Part shown: in pieces, positions 1-9,088 of the stretch
How the letters are laid out: every line of letters begins with the position of its first letter
How positions within the stretch are numbered: the first letter of the stretch is position 1
Assembly (NCBI RefSeq): GCF_001280505.1
Contig: NZ_LBIO01000028.1
Span: forward strand, 1-64,000
Reading direction: 5' to 3'
Length of the DNA: 64,000 nucleotides
Source: Mangrovimonas sp. TPBH4
GTDB taxonomy: Bacteria; Bacteroidota; Bacteroidia; Flavobacteriales; Flavobacteriaceae
The notes under the pieces: generated by a model
Told to the model about the DNA's origin: nothing
The model's input: only the letters and a program-made list of their open reading frames with translations
The model's database searches: none
Position numbers and translations under genes: made by a program

Positions 1-107
1 CTTCTAAAGTATTTACATTTATCATTTAATATGGCAACCAACCTTATGCTAGGCCTTGGTTTAAGTTGAAGTATAATGTTATGAGTTGTAAATAAAAAAT
101 CTTAAAC

Positions 108-1055
108 ATGAAAATTAACATTTTAATTCTACTTCTAATATTTTCTGTGAATTAGGTCTTGAAGTCTCAAACTACTTATATCCCTGATAACAATTTTGAA
201 CAGGCTTTAATTGAATTGGGCTTTGATGATATAATGGATAACCAAGTCCTAACGGAGAATATTTCTTCTATTACTTTTTTGAGTGTACAAAATAAATCAA
301 TATCGGATTTAACGGGGATAGAAGATTTCACAAGCTTTGTAGAATTTATGTGTAGTAATAATAATTTGGAAAGTTTAGACTTGAGCCAAAACACAGCAAT
401 AAAATATTTATATTTTACCGGGAATTCTCTTATAACTGAATTTGACGCTAGTCAATTACCTTTATTGAGACATTTATTTTGCTCTTATACAGGACTTACC
501 TCTTTGGATCTATCCCAAAATCCAGATTTTCAACAACTCATTTGTTCAAACACAGGTATTACTAGTCTAGACTTGTCTAATAATCTCGATTTAGTTTCTA
601 TTTATGCCAAGAACAATAATCTTCAATTTGTAGATTTAAGAAATAATAATAATAGTAGTATTTGGGAATTTAATTTTATTAATAACCCCATTCTGCCATA
701 TATTTATTTAGATAATTGTGTTTTTAGTAGTGCTAATTGGGCGAATGTTGGAACTAATACGGTATTTGTAGAAAACGAAGGAGAAACCGAGTGCATTTCT
801 CTATCTGTTAGTGAGTATGCAGTTGACAAAGAAATAATTATTTATCCTAATCCTACAGAAAGCATTATTAATATTGATTATGTTAACAGTGTAAATATTG
901 AAAACGTTTTTTTCTTTAGTATTGATGGAAAGCTAATTGATAAATTTGAGAATGATATTAAACAGATTGATTTATCCAATCTTGATTCAGGGGTTTATCT
1001 TTTAAAATTCAATACAGGAAGTGGCATTTTATTTAAAAGAATTATTAAAAGCTAA
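108..1055 (+). pseudogene. LRR surface protein with type IX sorting domain; signal peptide interrupted by a stop
   Basis: An ATG at 108 starts a typical signal peptide (MKINILILLLIFSVN) that ends at an in-frame TAG at 153-155. The same frame then runs on to 1055 and reads as the expected mature protein: an N-terminal YIPDNNFEQALIELG segment common in flavobacterial LRR proteins, several LRRs with the LxSLDLSxN pattern (about residues 70-160), and a C-terminal type IX secretion sorting domain (IIIYPNPTESIINI to the end). The only start after the stop is a TTG at 159, which would give a 298-residue protein with no export signal, useless to a protein carrying a type IX sorting domain. I therefore read it as a recent nonsense mutation or a sequencing error. 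The family consists of exported or surface-attached proteins, and the ligand is unknown. Confidence 0.75.
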
Positions 1056-1165
1056 ACTAAGGTTTAATTGTTAACAAGAATTTTGTTCAACTTCTGAAGA
1101 ACTGTTTTGATTTTTAATTAAATCAAATTGAATAGGTGGTGTTAATTTGGAAATTATTTTATTAG

Positions 1166-2368
1166 ATGCCCAAGTTTATTAATAAAGAAGAGCTTTCAGC
1201 AATAACTATACTGGTTTTTTTTACAACCTTTACTTTACCCATGTATATGGGGATTAATAACCTGTTGTTGGGTTTGTTTGTAGGAGTCTCAATAATCAAA
1301 AATTTAAGAAACAACTACAGAGATTTTCAATCGTCGTTGAGAGTTTATATCCCTTTATTTTTGTTTTTTATTTTGGCCTTAATTGCTTCAGTAAATAACA
1401 CAGACCATTTTTTTATCAAACACTTAGAAAAGTATTGGTCGTTTTTATTATTGCCGATTGCTTTTGCATTAAATGGAAGTGATATCAAAAAATTATTCAA
1501 ATATGCCTTTAATGGACTAGTCTATGGTTGTGCCATAACGCTATTAATTTGTTATAGTAATATTTTTTATGAAATGGTCACTAATAGTGAGCCTTTAAGC
1601 TATTTTTTGAGATGGCGGCATTTAAGTCATGACTTTACGAGTATTGCAGATACACATCCCGCTTATCTAGGATTGTTTATATGCTTTTCAACCTATTACT
1701 TACTTTTTCAGGAAACTGGAATTAATAAGGGTGTTAAAATAAGTTTAATCGTTTTATTTACTCTGGGGATGTTACAGTTGGTAAGTAGGATGGCATTGTT
1801 TATTTATACCATAACCCTTGGATTTTATTTTGTAAGAAATTTATTAAAATATATAAAGCAATTTGCGGTTGTTGGTGCTTTGATTAGCGTAGCGATTGCC
1901 TTATTTTATTTTTATGGAAGCGATTATTTACAGAATCGTATATTTTCATCAGAATCAGTTGAAAAAGATGGCAGATTTGAAAGGTTGCAAATATCGTATG
2001 ATATTTTTAAGGAGTACCCCATTTTTGGAGTTGGTTTGGATAAAATTGAGGAAGAAAGAGTGGATCGTTATACCGATTATGGTTATATAGTGGCAGCCCA
2101 CCATAAGTATAATGCTCATAATCAATTTATGGAATACTTAAGTTCTAATGGAATTATCGGGGGTGTTATTTATATTGGTGTTTTATTGTATGTGATTGGA
2201 GTTGCTATTAAACGCAAGAACTACTTTTTTTTGTTTTTTATTATGTCCTTTATTTTGGCAAACCTTACCGAATCAATGATGGTTAGAATAAAAGGAATTG
2301 AATATTTTACAATTTTTTCTGTATTATTTTTATCGAAATATAAAACTGGATTAATTAAACTTACATAG
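1166..2368 (+). CDS. O-antigen ligase / polymerase-like membrane protein (Wzy_C family)
   Basis: A 400-residue, highly hydrophobic protein with about ten predicted membrane segments. A larger loop near residues 265-330 contains HNQFMEYLSSNGIIGG, the His-Asn and Gly-rich pattern seen before the last helices of O-antigen ligase/Wzy_C (PF04932) proteins. Such proteins polymerise surface polysaccharide or ligate it onto a lipid carrier at the periplasmic face of the inner membrane. The neighbouring sugar-1-phosphate transferase supports a role in surface glycan synthesis. Ligase, Wzy polymerase and protein O-glycosylation ligase cannot be told apart from sequence alone. The AT-richness is usual for such genes. 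The start is an ATG with no clear ribosome binding site. Confidence 0.8.
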   Translation: MPKFINKEELSAITILVFFTTFTLPMYMGINNLLLGLFVGVSIIKNLRNNYRDFQSSLRVYIPLFLFFILALIASVNNTDHFFIKHLEKYWSFLLLPIAFALNGSDIKKLFKYAFNGLVYGCAITLLICYSNIFYEMVTNSEPLSYFLRWRHLSHDFTSIADTHPAYLGLFICFSTYYLLFQETGINKGVKISLIVLFTLGMLQLVSRMALFIYTITLGFYFVRNLLKYIKQFAVVGALISVAIALFYFYGSDYLQNRIFSSESVEKDGRFERLQISYDIFKEYPIFGVGLDKIEEERVDRYTDYGYIVAAHHKYNAHNQFMEYLSSNGIIGGVIYIGVLLYVIGVAIKRKNYFFLFFIMSFILANLTESMMVRIKGIEYFTIFSVLFLSKYKTGLIKLT

Positions 2369-2370
2369 AC

Positions 2371-2397
2371 TTGTTATAAAATTGTTGACTATTTTTG
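2371..2397 (+). promoter_or_regulatory. Bacteroidota-type promoter for the sugar transferase gene
   Basis: TTG at 2371-2373, a 16-base spacer, and TATTTTTG at 2390-2397, a full match to the TAnnTTTG -7 box of Bacteroidota. It lies in the 57-bp gap before the sugar transferase, so that gene may be transcribed separately from the ligase. The spacer is slightly shorter than usual. Confidence 0.5.
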
Positions 2398-2425
2398 TGC
2401 AGTAAATATGTTATAAAGAAATAAT

Positions 2426-3784
2426 TTGAACACATTTAAACAAGGTAGATATTCTGGTTATTTGAGGCCGATATCCTATATGATAGATTTGAGTATTGTT
2501 AATGGATTGGCCATATTTTTCTTTTTTAGGCACTTAGATCCATATTTTTTTGTAATTATTATTTCTCTTTCTTGGCTAATTTTATCTGTAGCTTCAAAGT
2601 TTTATGAAGTATATCGTTATACAAGGGAAGTAACCATCTTATCCATGATTATCAAACAATTGGTATTATTTGCTTTGGTGATGTTTGCTTTTTCTGGTTA
2701 TAATTTTGAGTTCAATCTCCATCCAAAAACAATTATATATTACGTTTTTACAGTATTTTTACTGATTTCTGTTTTTAAGTTCACGGTTTATTACCTGCTT
2801 CAAAAGTACCGGGCTTCATTTGGGGGGAATTTTAGAAACACTGTTATTTTTGGAGCCAATAAAAAAACGCATGCGTTGAAGAATTTTTTCAACCAGAATC
2901 CCGAATATGGTTATAAACATAAAAAAACCTTTTCTTTTAAAGAGAAAAATGCAGGTGTATTGGAAGAAAGTTTCCAATATATTCTGGATGAAGGTATTGA
3001 TGAAATCTATTGTTCCATATCTGAACTAAGTAACAGTCAAATCAATGAAGTGGTTGATTTTGCTGATAACAATCTTAAAATCCTTAAGTTTTTACCAGAC
3101 AATAAAGAGATTTATTCCAAAAAATTGAAATACGAATATTATGATTACATCCCTATTTTGTCCTTACGGAATATCCCTTTAGAAGAGTCTATAAATATGT
3201 TTGTTAAACGTGGGTTTGATATTCTATTTTCAAGTTTGGTGATTGTCTTTATCCTTTCTTGGCTAACCCCATTAATAGCTATTTTGATAAAGTTAGAGTC
3301 TAAAGGTCCAGTGTTTTTTAAGCAGTCTAGAAATGGATTCAACTATAGAGAATTTGACTGTTATAAGTTTAGGTCTATGATGCCAAATCCAGATGCAAAT
3401 TTGCATCAAGCTACTAAGGGAGATCAAAGGGTGACTAAGGTAGGAAGGTTTATCCGTAAAACAAGTATTGATGAATTGCCTCAATTTTTTAATGTATTGT
3501 TTGGAGATATGTCTGTCGTTGGACCAAGGCCTCATATGGTTAGCCATACGAATATGTACGCGAAAAGAATTGACAAATTCATGGTTCGCCATTTTGTAAA
3601 GCCTGGGATCACAGGACTTGCCCAAATCAGTGGATATAGGGGTGAAGTGGAAACAGACAAGGATATCATAGGTCGTGTTAAATACGATATCTTTTATATT
3701 GAAAACTGGTCTATTTTCTTGGATTTAAAAATCATCTTCAGAACGTTCTTAAATGCTATACAGGGAGAAGAAAAGGCTTATTAA
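2426..3784 (+). CDS. Undecaprenyl-phosphate sugar-1-phosphate transferase (WcaJ-like)
   Basis: A 452-residue polyprenyl glycosylphosphotransferase that moves a sugar-1-phosphate from a nucleotide sugar to undecaprenyl phosphate, the first membrane step of exopolysaccharide or O-antigen repeat synthesis. The N-terminus has four or five membrane helices (residues 15-125), followed by a CoA-binding-like domain and the C-terminal catalytic domain (from about 255). The catalytic domain has a KRGFDI entry, a re-entrant hydrophobic segment, YKFRSM, the DELPQFFNVLFGDMSVVGPRP signature and PGITGLAQISGYRG. The start is TTG: the in-frame codon four positions upstream is a stop (TAA at 2414), and the N-terminus fits the family. 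Its stop overlaps, tail to tail, that of the converging glycosyltransferase. Confidence 0.9.
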   Translation: MNTFKQGRYSGYLRPISYMIDLSIVNGLAIFFFFRHLDPYFFVIIISLSWLILSVASKFYEVYRYTREVTILSMIIKQLVLFALVMFAFSGYNFEFNLHPKTIIYYVFTVFLLISVFKFTVYYLLQKYRASFGGNFRNTVIFGANKKTHALKNFFNQNPEYGYKHKKTFSFKEKNAGVLEESFQYILDEGIDEIYCSISELSNSQINEVVDFADNNLKILKFLPDNKEIYSKKLKYEYYDYIPILSLRNIPLEESINMFVKRGFDILFSSLVIVFILSWLTPLIAILIKLESKGPVFFKQSRNGFNYREFDCYKFRSMMPNPDANLHQATKGDQRVTKVGRFIRKTSIDELPQFFNVLFGDMSVVGPRPHMVSHTNMYAKRIDKFMVRHFVKPGITGLAQISGYRGEVETDKDIIGRVKYDIFYIENWSIFLDLKIIFRTFLNAIQGEEKAY

Positions 3785-4947
3785 AGTATCTTGCTTAATT
3801 CCTCTAATTGCCTGTTAAAATCAAAAGCAATTACAGCTTTTTGTTGAATCTCGACCTTATTATCTCGTGTAAGATTGTTTTTATTTAGTTCTGAAAGAAT
3901 TTTGTTTAAGGATTTATAGTCTGCCGCTGCAGCAATCCAGCCCAAGTTGTTTTGACTTATTACTTTTTCGCCTTCACCTCCACCAAAATATAGCATTGGG
4001 AGCCCTAATCGTGCATATTCGAAGATTTTTGAAGGAACAGAGCCATAAATTCTGTTGAGAAGCGGAATAATGGTGATATCGTATTTCAATAGTTCTTGAT
4101 GCAAAAGACTGCGCTCAATTTCTCCGTGGAATGTAATGGGTAATTGGGGTTTGTTTTTAATGAAATCTTCAATGGCTTTTTGTTCGGCTCCAGCCCCATA
4201 GATATGAAACTCAATATTGGTATAATCCAGGTTGTTGCAAAGTTTATGGATGCCTTGAGCAATTCCCAATAAACCAGCATAGACCATTTTTATTTTTGAA
4301 TTTTTTTGATTGTTGTGTGGTATTTCAGGAGGGATAAAATCAGGGTAGTTTCTATAGAGAAAAGTTTTTTTATTTGGATGTATAGAAGTAACATGTGTTA
4401 AAATTTCATTGCTCTGTCCCAATACTAAATTGGCATTTCTATAATTAAATCGCTCTATCCATTCCAGTAATCTGTAGCTCCAATTATTTTTAAAAGCCCC
4501 AAGTTCCAAGCCTGCAATAGGCCACAAATCACTAACGTTTAAAATCAATTGCCTTTTTTTGTTCCGAAGAAAAAACATGCAAGTGAAGGCTACTAATAAT
4601 GGAGGCGATTGTACAATGACCTTCTTGGGAATCTTGTTCCAAATGAAAAACCATATCAAACTAAAGCTGTAGGATAGCATGGCAAACAAGCGCAAGAGTT
4701 TATTCTTGGAATTGCTGGCGTAAATCCACAGTCTGTGCACTGTTATTCCGTTTTCTTTTGAAGTGTGCTTAAAATGGCCTTTATACCCTTCAAATATCTT
4801 CCCTTTGGGGTAGTTGGGTAGCGGGGTTAAAACTGATATATGAAATCCTCTTTTTTGAAGTCCTTCTGCCAAATGAAAAATTCTGTTTGAAGCGGCTCCA
4901 GTTTCAGGAGGAAAGTAGTTGGTAATAATTAAAATCTCTTTGCTCAA
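3781..4947 (-). CDS. Glycosyltransferase family 4 (WbuB-like)
   Basis: A 388-residue GT-B enzyme of family GT4. The N-terminal domain opens with ITNYFPPETGAASNRIFHLAEG, the acceptor-side motif of WbuB-like transferases. The C-terminal nucleotide-sugar domain has the E-x7-E-like region near SKIFEYARLGLPMLYFGGGEG. A hydrophobic stretch near residues 85-125 probably mediates membrane association. It overlaps wecB by ATGA (4944-4947), so it is translationally coupled as the last gene of a three-gene minus-strand operon. WbuB relatives often transfer N-acetylated amino sugars, which would fit the upstream UDP-GlcNAc 2-epimerase, but the substrate is an inference. Confidence 0.88.
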   Translation of the reverse strand: MSKEILIITNYFPPETGAASNRIFHLAEGLQKRGFHISVLTPLPNYPKGKIFEGYKGHFKHTSKENGITVHRLWIYASNSKNKLLRLFAMLSYSFSLIWFFIWNKIPKKVIVQSPPLLVAFTCMFFLRNKKRQLILNVSDLWPIAGLELGAFKNNWSYRLLEWIERFNYRNANLVLGQSNEILTHVTSIHPNKKTFLYRNYPDFIPPEIPHNNQKNSKIKMVYAGLLGIAQGIHKLCNNLDYTNIEFHIYGAGAEQKAIEDFIKNKPQLPITFHGEIERSLLHQELLKYDITIIPLLNRIYGSVPSKIFEYARLGLPMLYFGGGEGEKVISQNNLGWIAAAADYKSLNKILSELNKNNLTRDNKVEIQQKAVIAFDFNRQLEELSKIL

Positions 4948-6038
4948 AGCTGGTAAATATTGATGAGGTGCTCGATGATGCGTTCAGCGGTTTTGCCATC
5001 CCACAGTTCAGGAATGGTTGTGTTTTTCCATTTGCCGGAAAGAAGAGTTTGGAAAGCAGTTTCAATTTTTTCAGGATCTTTTCCCGCTAAAACGTTGGTG
5101 CCAAGTTCACAGGTTTCTGGACGTTCGGTATTTTCTCGTAAGGTGATGCAAGGTACATTCATTACGGTGGTTTCTTCAGTAATCCCTCCTGAATCGGTTA
5201 AAACGGCCAAAGCATGTTTCACCAAAAAATTAAATTCCAAATATCCCAAGGGTTCCACAAAGTGAAGGTTGGGAGCCTTAATGTGCATGGCTTCCAAAAC
5301 TTGTTTTGTCCTTGGGTGTACTGGAAATATAATATGGTAATCTTTTCCCAAATTCGTAATAAGAGATAGCATGCTGCTGAGTTGTTTCTGTTCATCAACA
5401 TTGCTCGGTCTGTGAAGGGTTAAAACCAAATACTTTTTAGCTTCTAGATGTAATTGGTCCCATAACTCTGGCTTTTGAAATCGAGATTCATTTTTTAGAA
5501 GCGTGTCGATCATGACATTCCCTACAAAATAGATTTTGCTATCGGGAACTCCTAATTGTGTTAGGTTATTGTTTGCGTATTCAGAAGTAGTAAAAAAGTA
5601 ATCCGTTAAACTGTCGGTGACAATACGATTGATTTCCTCTGGCATGGTCATGTCTCCAGAGCGGATGCCTGCCTCTACATGGGCCACTTTAATATGTGCT
5701 TTTTTGGCCACAATGGTACAGGCCATGGTTGAGGTGACGTCTCCAACTACTAAGACCAAATCACAAGGGTGTTGTTGGAGTTCCTTTTCAAAACCAATCA
5801 TGATGGCTGCGGTTTGCTCTGCTTGGGTACCACTTTTCACTTCCAAATTACTGTCTGGAAAAGGTATGTTGAGCGATTCAAAAAAAGTGTCGCTCAAGTT
5901 TTTGTCGTAGTGTTGCCCAGTATGTACCAAACGGTAATGGATGTCTTTTCCTGATTGGTTGCTCTTTTGAATAGCCTCAATAATAGGGGCTATTTTCATA
6001 AAATTAGGGCGGGCTCCCGCCACTATAGTAATGGTCAT
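4944..6038 (-). CDS. wecB: UDP-N-acetylglucosamine 2-epimerase (non-hydrolysing)
   Basis: A 364-residue enzyme interconverting UDP-GlcNAc and UDP-ManNAc in the cytoplasm. It shows the family landmarks in order: GARPNFMKIAP at the N-terminus, HTGQHYD, the HVEAGIRSGDMTMPEEINR segment with catalytic acidic residues, HPRTK, and DSGGITEE, which binds the UDP moiety. The length is standard. It is coupled by 4-bp overlaps to both neighbours, the CapK-like gene upstream and the glycosyltransferase downstream. UDP-ManNAc or a derivative is thus a plausible precursor for the surface glycan of this locus. In related loci similar enzymes also act on modified substrates such as UDP-FucNAc precursors. Confidence 0.93.
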   Translation of the reverse strand: MTITIVAGARPNFMKIAPIIEAIQKSNQSGKDIHYRLVHTGQHYDKNLSDTFFESLNIPFPDSNLEVKSGTQAEQTAAIMIGFEKELQQHPCDLVLVVGDVTSTMACTIVAKKAHIKVAHVEAGIRSGDMTMPEEINRIVTDSLTDYFFTTSEYANNNLTQLGVPDSKIYFVGNVMIDTLLKNESRFQKPELWDQLHLEAKKYLVLTLHRPSNVDEQKQLSSMLSLITNLGKDYHIIFPVHPRTKQVLEAMHIKAPNLHFVEPLGYLEFNFLVKHALAVLTDSGGITEETTVMNVPCITLRENTERPETCELGTNVLAGKDPEKIETAFQTLLSGKWKNTTIPELWDGKTAERIIEHLINIYQL

Positions 6039-7354
6039 GAATGTTGCTTTACTTGTGATGTAAATTGTTTGAGTTTGCCGCTTTTGGAACGCTCTAAGCC
6101 TTCTTTTCTTTCAAATTGGATTTGGAGTCCTTGTTCCAAATAACGTTCCATTTGCGTTGTGATAATTTTCGTTTTTTCAGTAGACAATGGGTCTTGACTT
6201 ACATAAAATATTTTGAAAGTATCGGGACATGTTTGTTCGATAACAAATTCCTTGACATTGCCATCATCCTCGATAATACTTTTAGTGATATAATAAAAAG
6301 TCAAGCCTGCTGCGACTTTACCACTAGGCAAAATGGCAAAATCATTTGTTCTTCCTGTCAACTGTTTTAAAATGGGTTTTTGAATGTTGGATTCGGGAGA
6401 AAGCGTTCCAATATCGCCAATATCGTATCTGATAAAGGGATGTGCTTTGTTGTAAAGAGAGGTGATGACGATGCGCCCTTCTTCACCCAAAGGAACATTC
6501 TGGTTGTTTTCATCTAGGATTTCAACAAAAAGGGTTTCGCCATTCACTTGCCATTCTCCTTTTGGATTTTGAAAGGCAATTAAATCCAATTCCGAAGCCC
6601 CATATTCGTTGACCACTGGAACACCAAATTGTGTTTCCAACAAGGTCTTGTCTGAATCAAATAGCATTTCTGAAGTAACCACACAAGCTTTTAATGTTGG
6701 ACAAACAGATTTCAAATTGATGTTTTTTCTCTCAAGAAACTTCGCGAATTGTACAATAGGGCTGGTGTAGCCGTTGATGTATTCAAATTTGCTTTGCTCA
6801 AATTTTCTCAGACATTCTTCGAGAGCCTGATCACTCATGTCGAAAACCGAAAATCGGTAGCGATTTCCAAGATAATCCTTAAAGCGTTCTTTGTAATAAT
6901 TTTTTTTGTCCAAAGGAATACCATAAAACCTAGCTTGTTTCGAAGAGTTGAAATCCAGTCCATGCCATCCAAATCTATTTTGAATTACCGCCCAAGTCAG
7001 GGCATGACAGAATTTGTCCTTGGCAAAAATGAAGGGATCTCCCGAAGATCCTGAGGTCTTATTCACATAAACATCTTTTATGGCAAATCCTTTAGATAAG
7101 CGTTCTTCCAAAGGTTGTTGCAGATCCCTTTTGGTCATGATTGGCACGGTGTTCCAATAATTACCAGAAGTACTTTTGGCAAATGAACTGTAAAATGGAT
7201 TGTGCTTTAAATGATATTCAAAAATGGCCTGCTTTCTATGGTCTAAATAGGCTTCGAATTCAGGTTCGCTATACTGCTGAATTTTCTTTAGGGTCATACG
7301 CGCCCTATGAATGGGAAATCCGTTAAGTTGCAGGGAAAGATCAAATAAATTCAA
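6035..7354 (-). CDS. CapK/PaaK-like adenylate-forming enzyme
   Basis: A 439-residue member of the phenylacetate-CoA ligase/CapK branch of the adenylate-forming superfamily. It has the ATP-binding loop KTSGSSGDPF (about residue 100), the NEYGASE motif and a C-terminal domain with RTNDFAILPSG. CapK-like proteins in polysaccharide loci are thought to activate an acyl or amino-acid group for sugar decoration, though the substrate is unknown here. It is the first gene of the operon with wecB and the GT4 gene. The start is a TTG at 7354; the only later candidate is the ATG of MTLKKIQQYSE, 19 codons in, which would drop a conserved-looking NGFPI segment. Confidence 0.85.
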   Translation of the reverse strand: MNLFDLSLQLNGFPIHRARMTLKKIQQYSEPEFEAYLDHRKQAIFEYHLKHNPFYSSFAKSTSGNYWNTVPIMTKRDLQQPLEERLSKGFAIKDVYVNKTSGSSGDPFIFAKDKFCHALTWAVIQNRFGWHGLDFNSSKQARFYGIPLDKKNYYKERFKDYLGNRYRFSVFDMSDQALEECLRKFEQSKFEYINGYTSPIVQFAKFLERKNINLKSVCPTLKACVVTSEMLFDSDKTLLETQFGVPVVNEYGASELDLIAFQNPKGEWQVNGETLFVEILDENNQNVPLGEEGRIVITSLYNKAHPFIRYDIGDIGTLSPESNIQKPILKQLTGRTNDFAILPSGKVAAGLTFYYITKSIIEDDGNVKEFVIEQTCPDTFKIFYVSQDPLSTEKTKIITTQMERYLEQGLQIQFERKEGLERSKSGKLKQFTSQVKQHS

Positions 7355-7411
7355 ACGAAAGGCGCCTTAGATGTTTTTGTAAAATAATTATTTTTTAAGC
7401 GCAAAAGCAAT

Positions 7412-7419
7412 TATTTTTG
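7412..7419 (+). promoter_or_regulatory. -7 box of the purD promoter
   Basis: TATTTTTG matches the TAnnTTTG consensus and predicts a transcript starting about 12 bases before the purD ATG. It lies in a short divergent gap with the CapK-like operon, inside a near-palindrome (GCAAAAGCAATTATTTTTGC at 7401-7420). No clear -33 TTG is visible. Confidence 0.4.
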
Positions 7420-7437
7420 CGGCAAACAACAAAGATC

Positions 7438-8709
7438 ATGACTATTTTAATTCTCGGTTCAGGCGGGAGAGAACATACCTTTGCCTGGAAAACAGCCCAA
7501 AGCCCTTTATGTACAAAACTTTATGTAGCGCCAGGTAACTCTGGAACGGTCGATATTGCAGAAAACGTAAACATTGGTGTAACCGATTTTCCAGCGATAA
7601 AGGAATTAGTGGTTTCCAAAGGAATCGAAATGGTAGTTGTAGGTCCAGAAGACCCATTGGTACAAGGTGTCCATGATTTCTTTTTAAATGATGAGGAACT
7701 TAAAAATGTGCCAGTAATTGGTCCTGAAAAGGCGGCAGCAGAATTGGAAGGCAGTAAGGAATTCGCCAAGGAGTTTATGATGCGCCACAACATCCCAACG
7801 GCAGCTTACCAAAGTTTTGATGCCAATACTGTAGAGGAAGGTTTCAAGTTTTTGGAATCCTTGCAAGCTCCTTATGTATTGAAAGCTGATGGATTGGCAG
7901 CCGGAAAAGGCGTATTGATTTTAAACGATCTAGAAGAAGCCAAAGCCGAATTGAAAAGCATGTTGGTAGATGCCAAATTTGGAAATGCCAGTGCTAAGGT
8001 CGTGATTGAGGAATTTTTGGATGGCATAGAATTGAGCTGTTTTGTTTTGACCGATGGAAAGAACTACAAAATTCTTCCAACGGCAAAAGATTACAAGCGT
8101 ATTGGGGAAGGGGATACCGGACTTAATACTGGTGGAATGGGAGCTGTGTCCCCAGTACCTTTTGCTACCGAGGAATTTTTAGCCAAGATAGAAAAACGAA
8201 TTGTTAAGCCAACAGTAGAAGGTCTTCAAAAGGATAACTTGCCATATAAAGGTTTTATCTTTATCGGTTTGATAAAGGTTGGTGACGATCCTAAAGTGAT
8301 TGAGTATAATGTACGAATGGGAGATCCTGAAACCGAAGTGGTGTTGCCTAGACTTAAAAATGATATGGTTGAAATTTTCAATGCCATAGCCAACCAAACC
8401 TTAAATGAAATTACCATCGAGATTGATGATCGTGCAGCTACTACCGTAATGTTGGTGTCTGGTGGTTATCCGGAAGGCTATGAAAAAGGAAAGGAAATTA
8501 CTGGGTTAGATCAAATAAATGGATCTATTCCGTTTCATGCAGGAGCAGACTATAAAGATGGAAAAGTAGTGACTACAGGAGGGCGTGTGATGGCTATTAC
8601 CAGCTATGGAAATACGTACAGTGAGGCACTAAAAAAATCTTATCAAAATATAGATAAACTACATTTTGATAAGATGAACTATCGTAAAGATATTGGTTTT
8701 GATCTATAG
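7438..8709 (+). CDS. purD: Phosphoribosylamine--glycine ligase
   Basis: A 423-residue GAR synthetase, joining phosphoribosylamine and glycine with ATP in purine synthesis. The N-terminus MTILILGSGGREHTF is the diagnostic start of PurD, followed by an ATP-grasp domain (LKADGLAAGKGV at about residue 145; GDTGLNTGGMGAVSP; NVRMGDPETEVVLPR) and the C-terminal B domain. I start at the ATG at 7438; an upstream open frame of seven codons overlaps the promoter and is not family-like. The stop lies against the stop of the small gene on the other strand (CTATAG, 8704-8709). Confidence 0.97.
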   Translation: MTILILGSGGREHTFAWKTAQSPLCTKLYVAPGNSGTVDIAENVNIGVTDFPAIKELVVSKGIEMVVVGPEDPLVQGVHDFFLNDEELKNVPVIGPEKAAAELEGSKEFAKEFMMRHNIPTAAYQSFDANTVEEGFKFLESLQAPYVLKADGLAAGKGVLILNDLEEAKAELKSMLVDAKFGNASAKVVIEEFLDGIELSCFVLTDGKNYKILPTAKDYKRIGEGDTGLNTGGMGAVSPVPFATEEFLAKIEKRIVKPTVEGLQKDNLPYKGFIFIGLIKVGDDPKVIEYNVRMGDPETEVVLPRLKNDMVEIFNAIANQTLNEITIEIDDRAATTVMLVSGGYPEGYEKGKEITGLDQINGSIPFHAGADYKDGKVVTTGGRVMAITSYGNTYSEALKKSYQNIDKLHFDKMNYRKDIGFDL

Positions 8710-8931
8710 GAAGGAGTGAGAGCTTATGCTCTTATCTTCTTCGTTGTTGTCGTTAAAGGATTTCAATTGTTTCATCCAGTAACCAAAAGCAACAAAACCA
8801 ATAAGGATAAAAATCCAGGAAAACGCGTTTGCTGCGAACCAGTTATCCAATTCTAAAGCTCTTAAGGCATCTAATGGCTTGAAAAGCACATTAACGAATA
8901 AATCCTGAATTGCGTAAAAAAAGTCTTTCAT
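8704..8931 (-). CDS. Small membrane protein, DUF6341-like
   Basis: A 75-residue protein with an amphipathic N-terminus (MKDFFYAIQDLFVNVLFKPL), one strong membrane helix near residues 37-53 and a charged Asp/Glu/Asn tail. From memory of flavobacterial genomes, small proteins of this type (DUF6341) sit between purD and the DUF6427 membrane protein; the function is unknown. A possible -7 box (TAATTTTG on the minus strand, 8994-8987) lies about 56 bases upstream. It is a short gene but with conserved-looking context and a clean ATG. Confidence 0.7.
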   Translation of the reverse strand: MKDFFYAIQDLFVNVLFKPLDALRALELDNWFAANAFSWIFILIGFVAFGYWMKQLKSFNDNNEEDKSISSHSFL

Positions 8932-9088
8932 GTGGTATAGTTTAAAACTCGTGAGAGCTTAAAAGATTATCAATATATTTACGGGACAAAATTACATTTT
9001 TTTCATTTTAATTTTAAAAAATACGAAAAGAATGTTGAAATGGTAGCCCTAAGCAACATTAGGACAAAAGAAAACATTAAGCTTTTTG

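Noticed and set aside
1-107. Hairpin AACCAA/TTGGTT in the first 100 bases
   Set aside because: Short stem with no T-run and no gene in view upstream; not enough to call a terminator.
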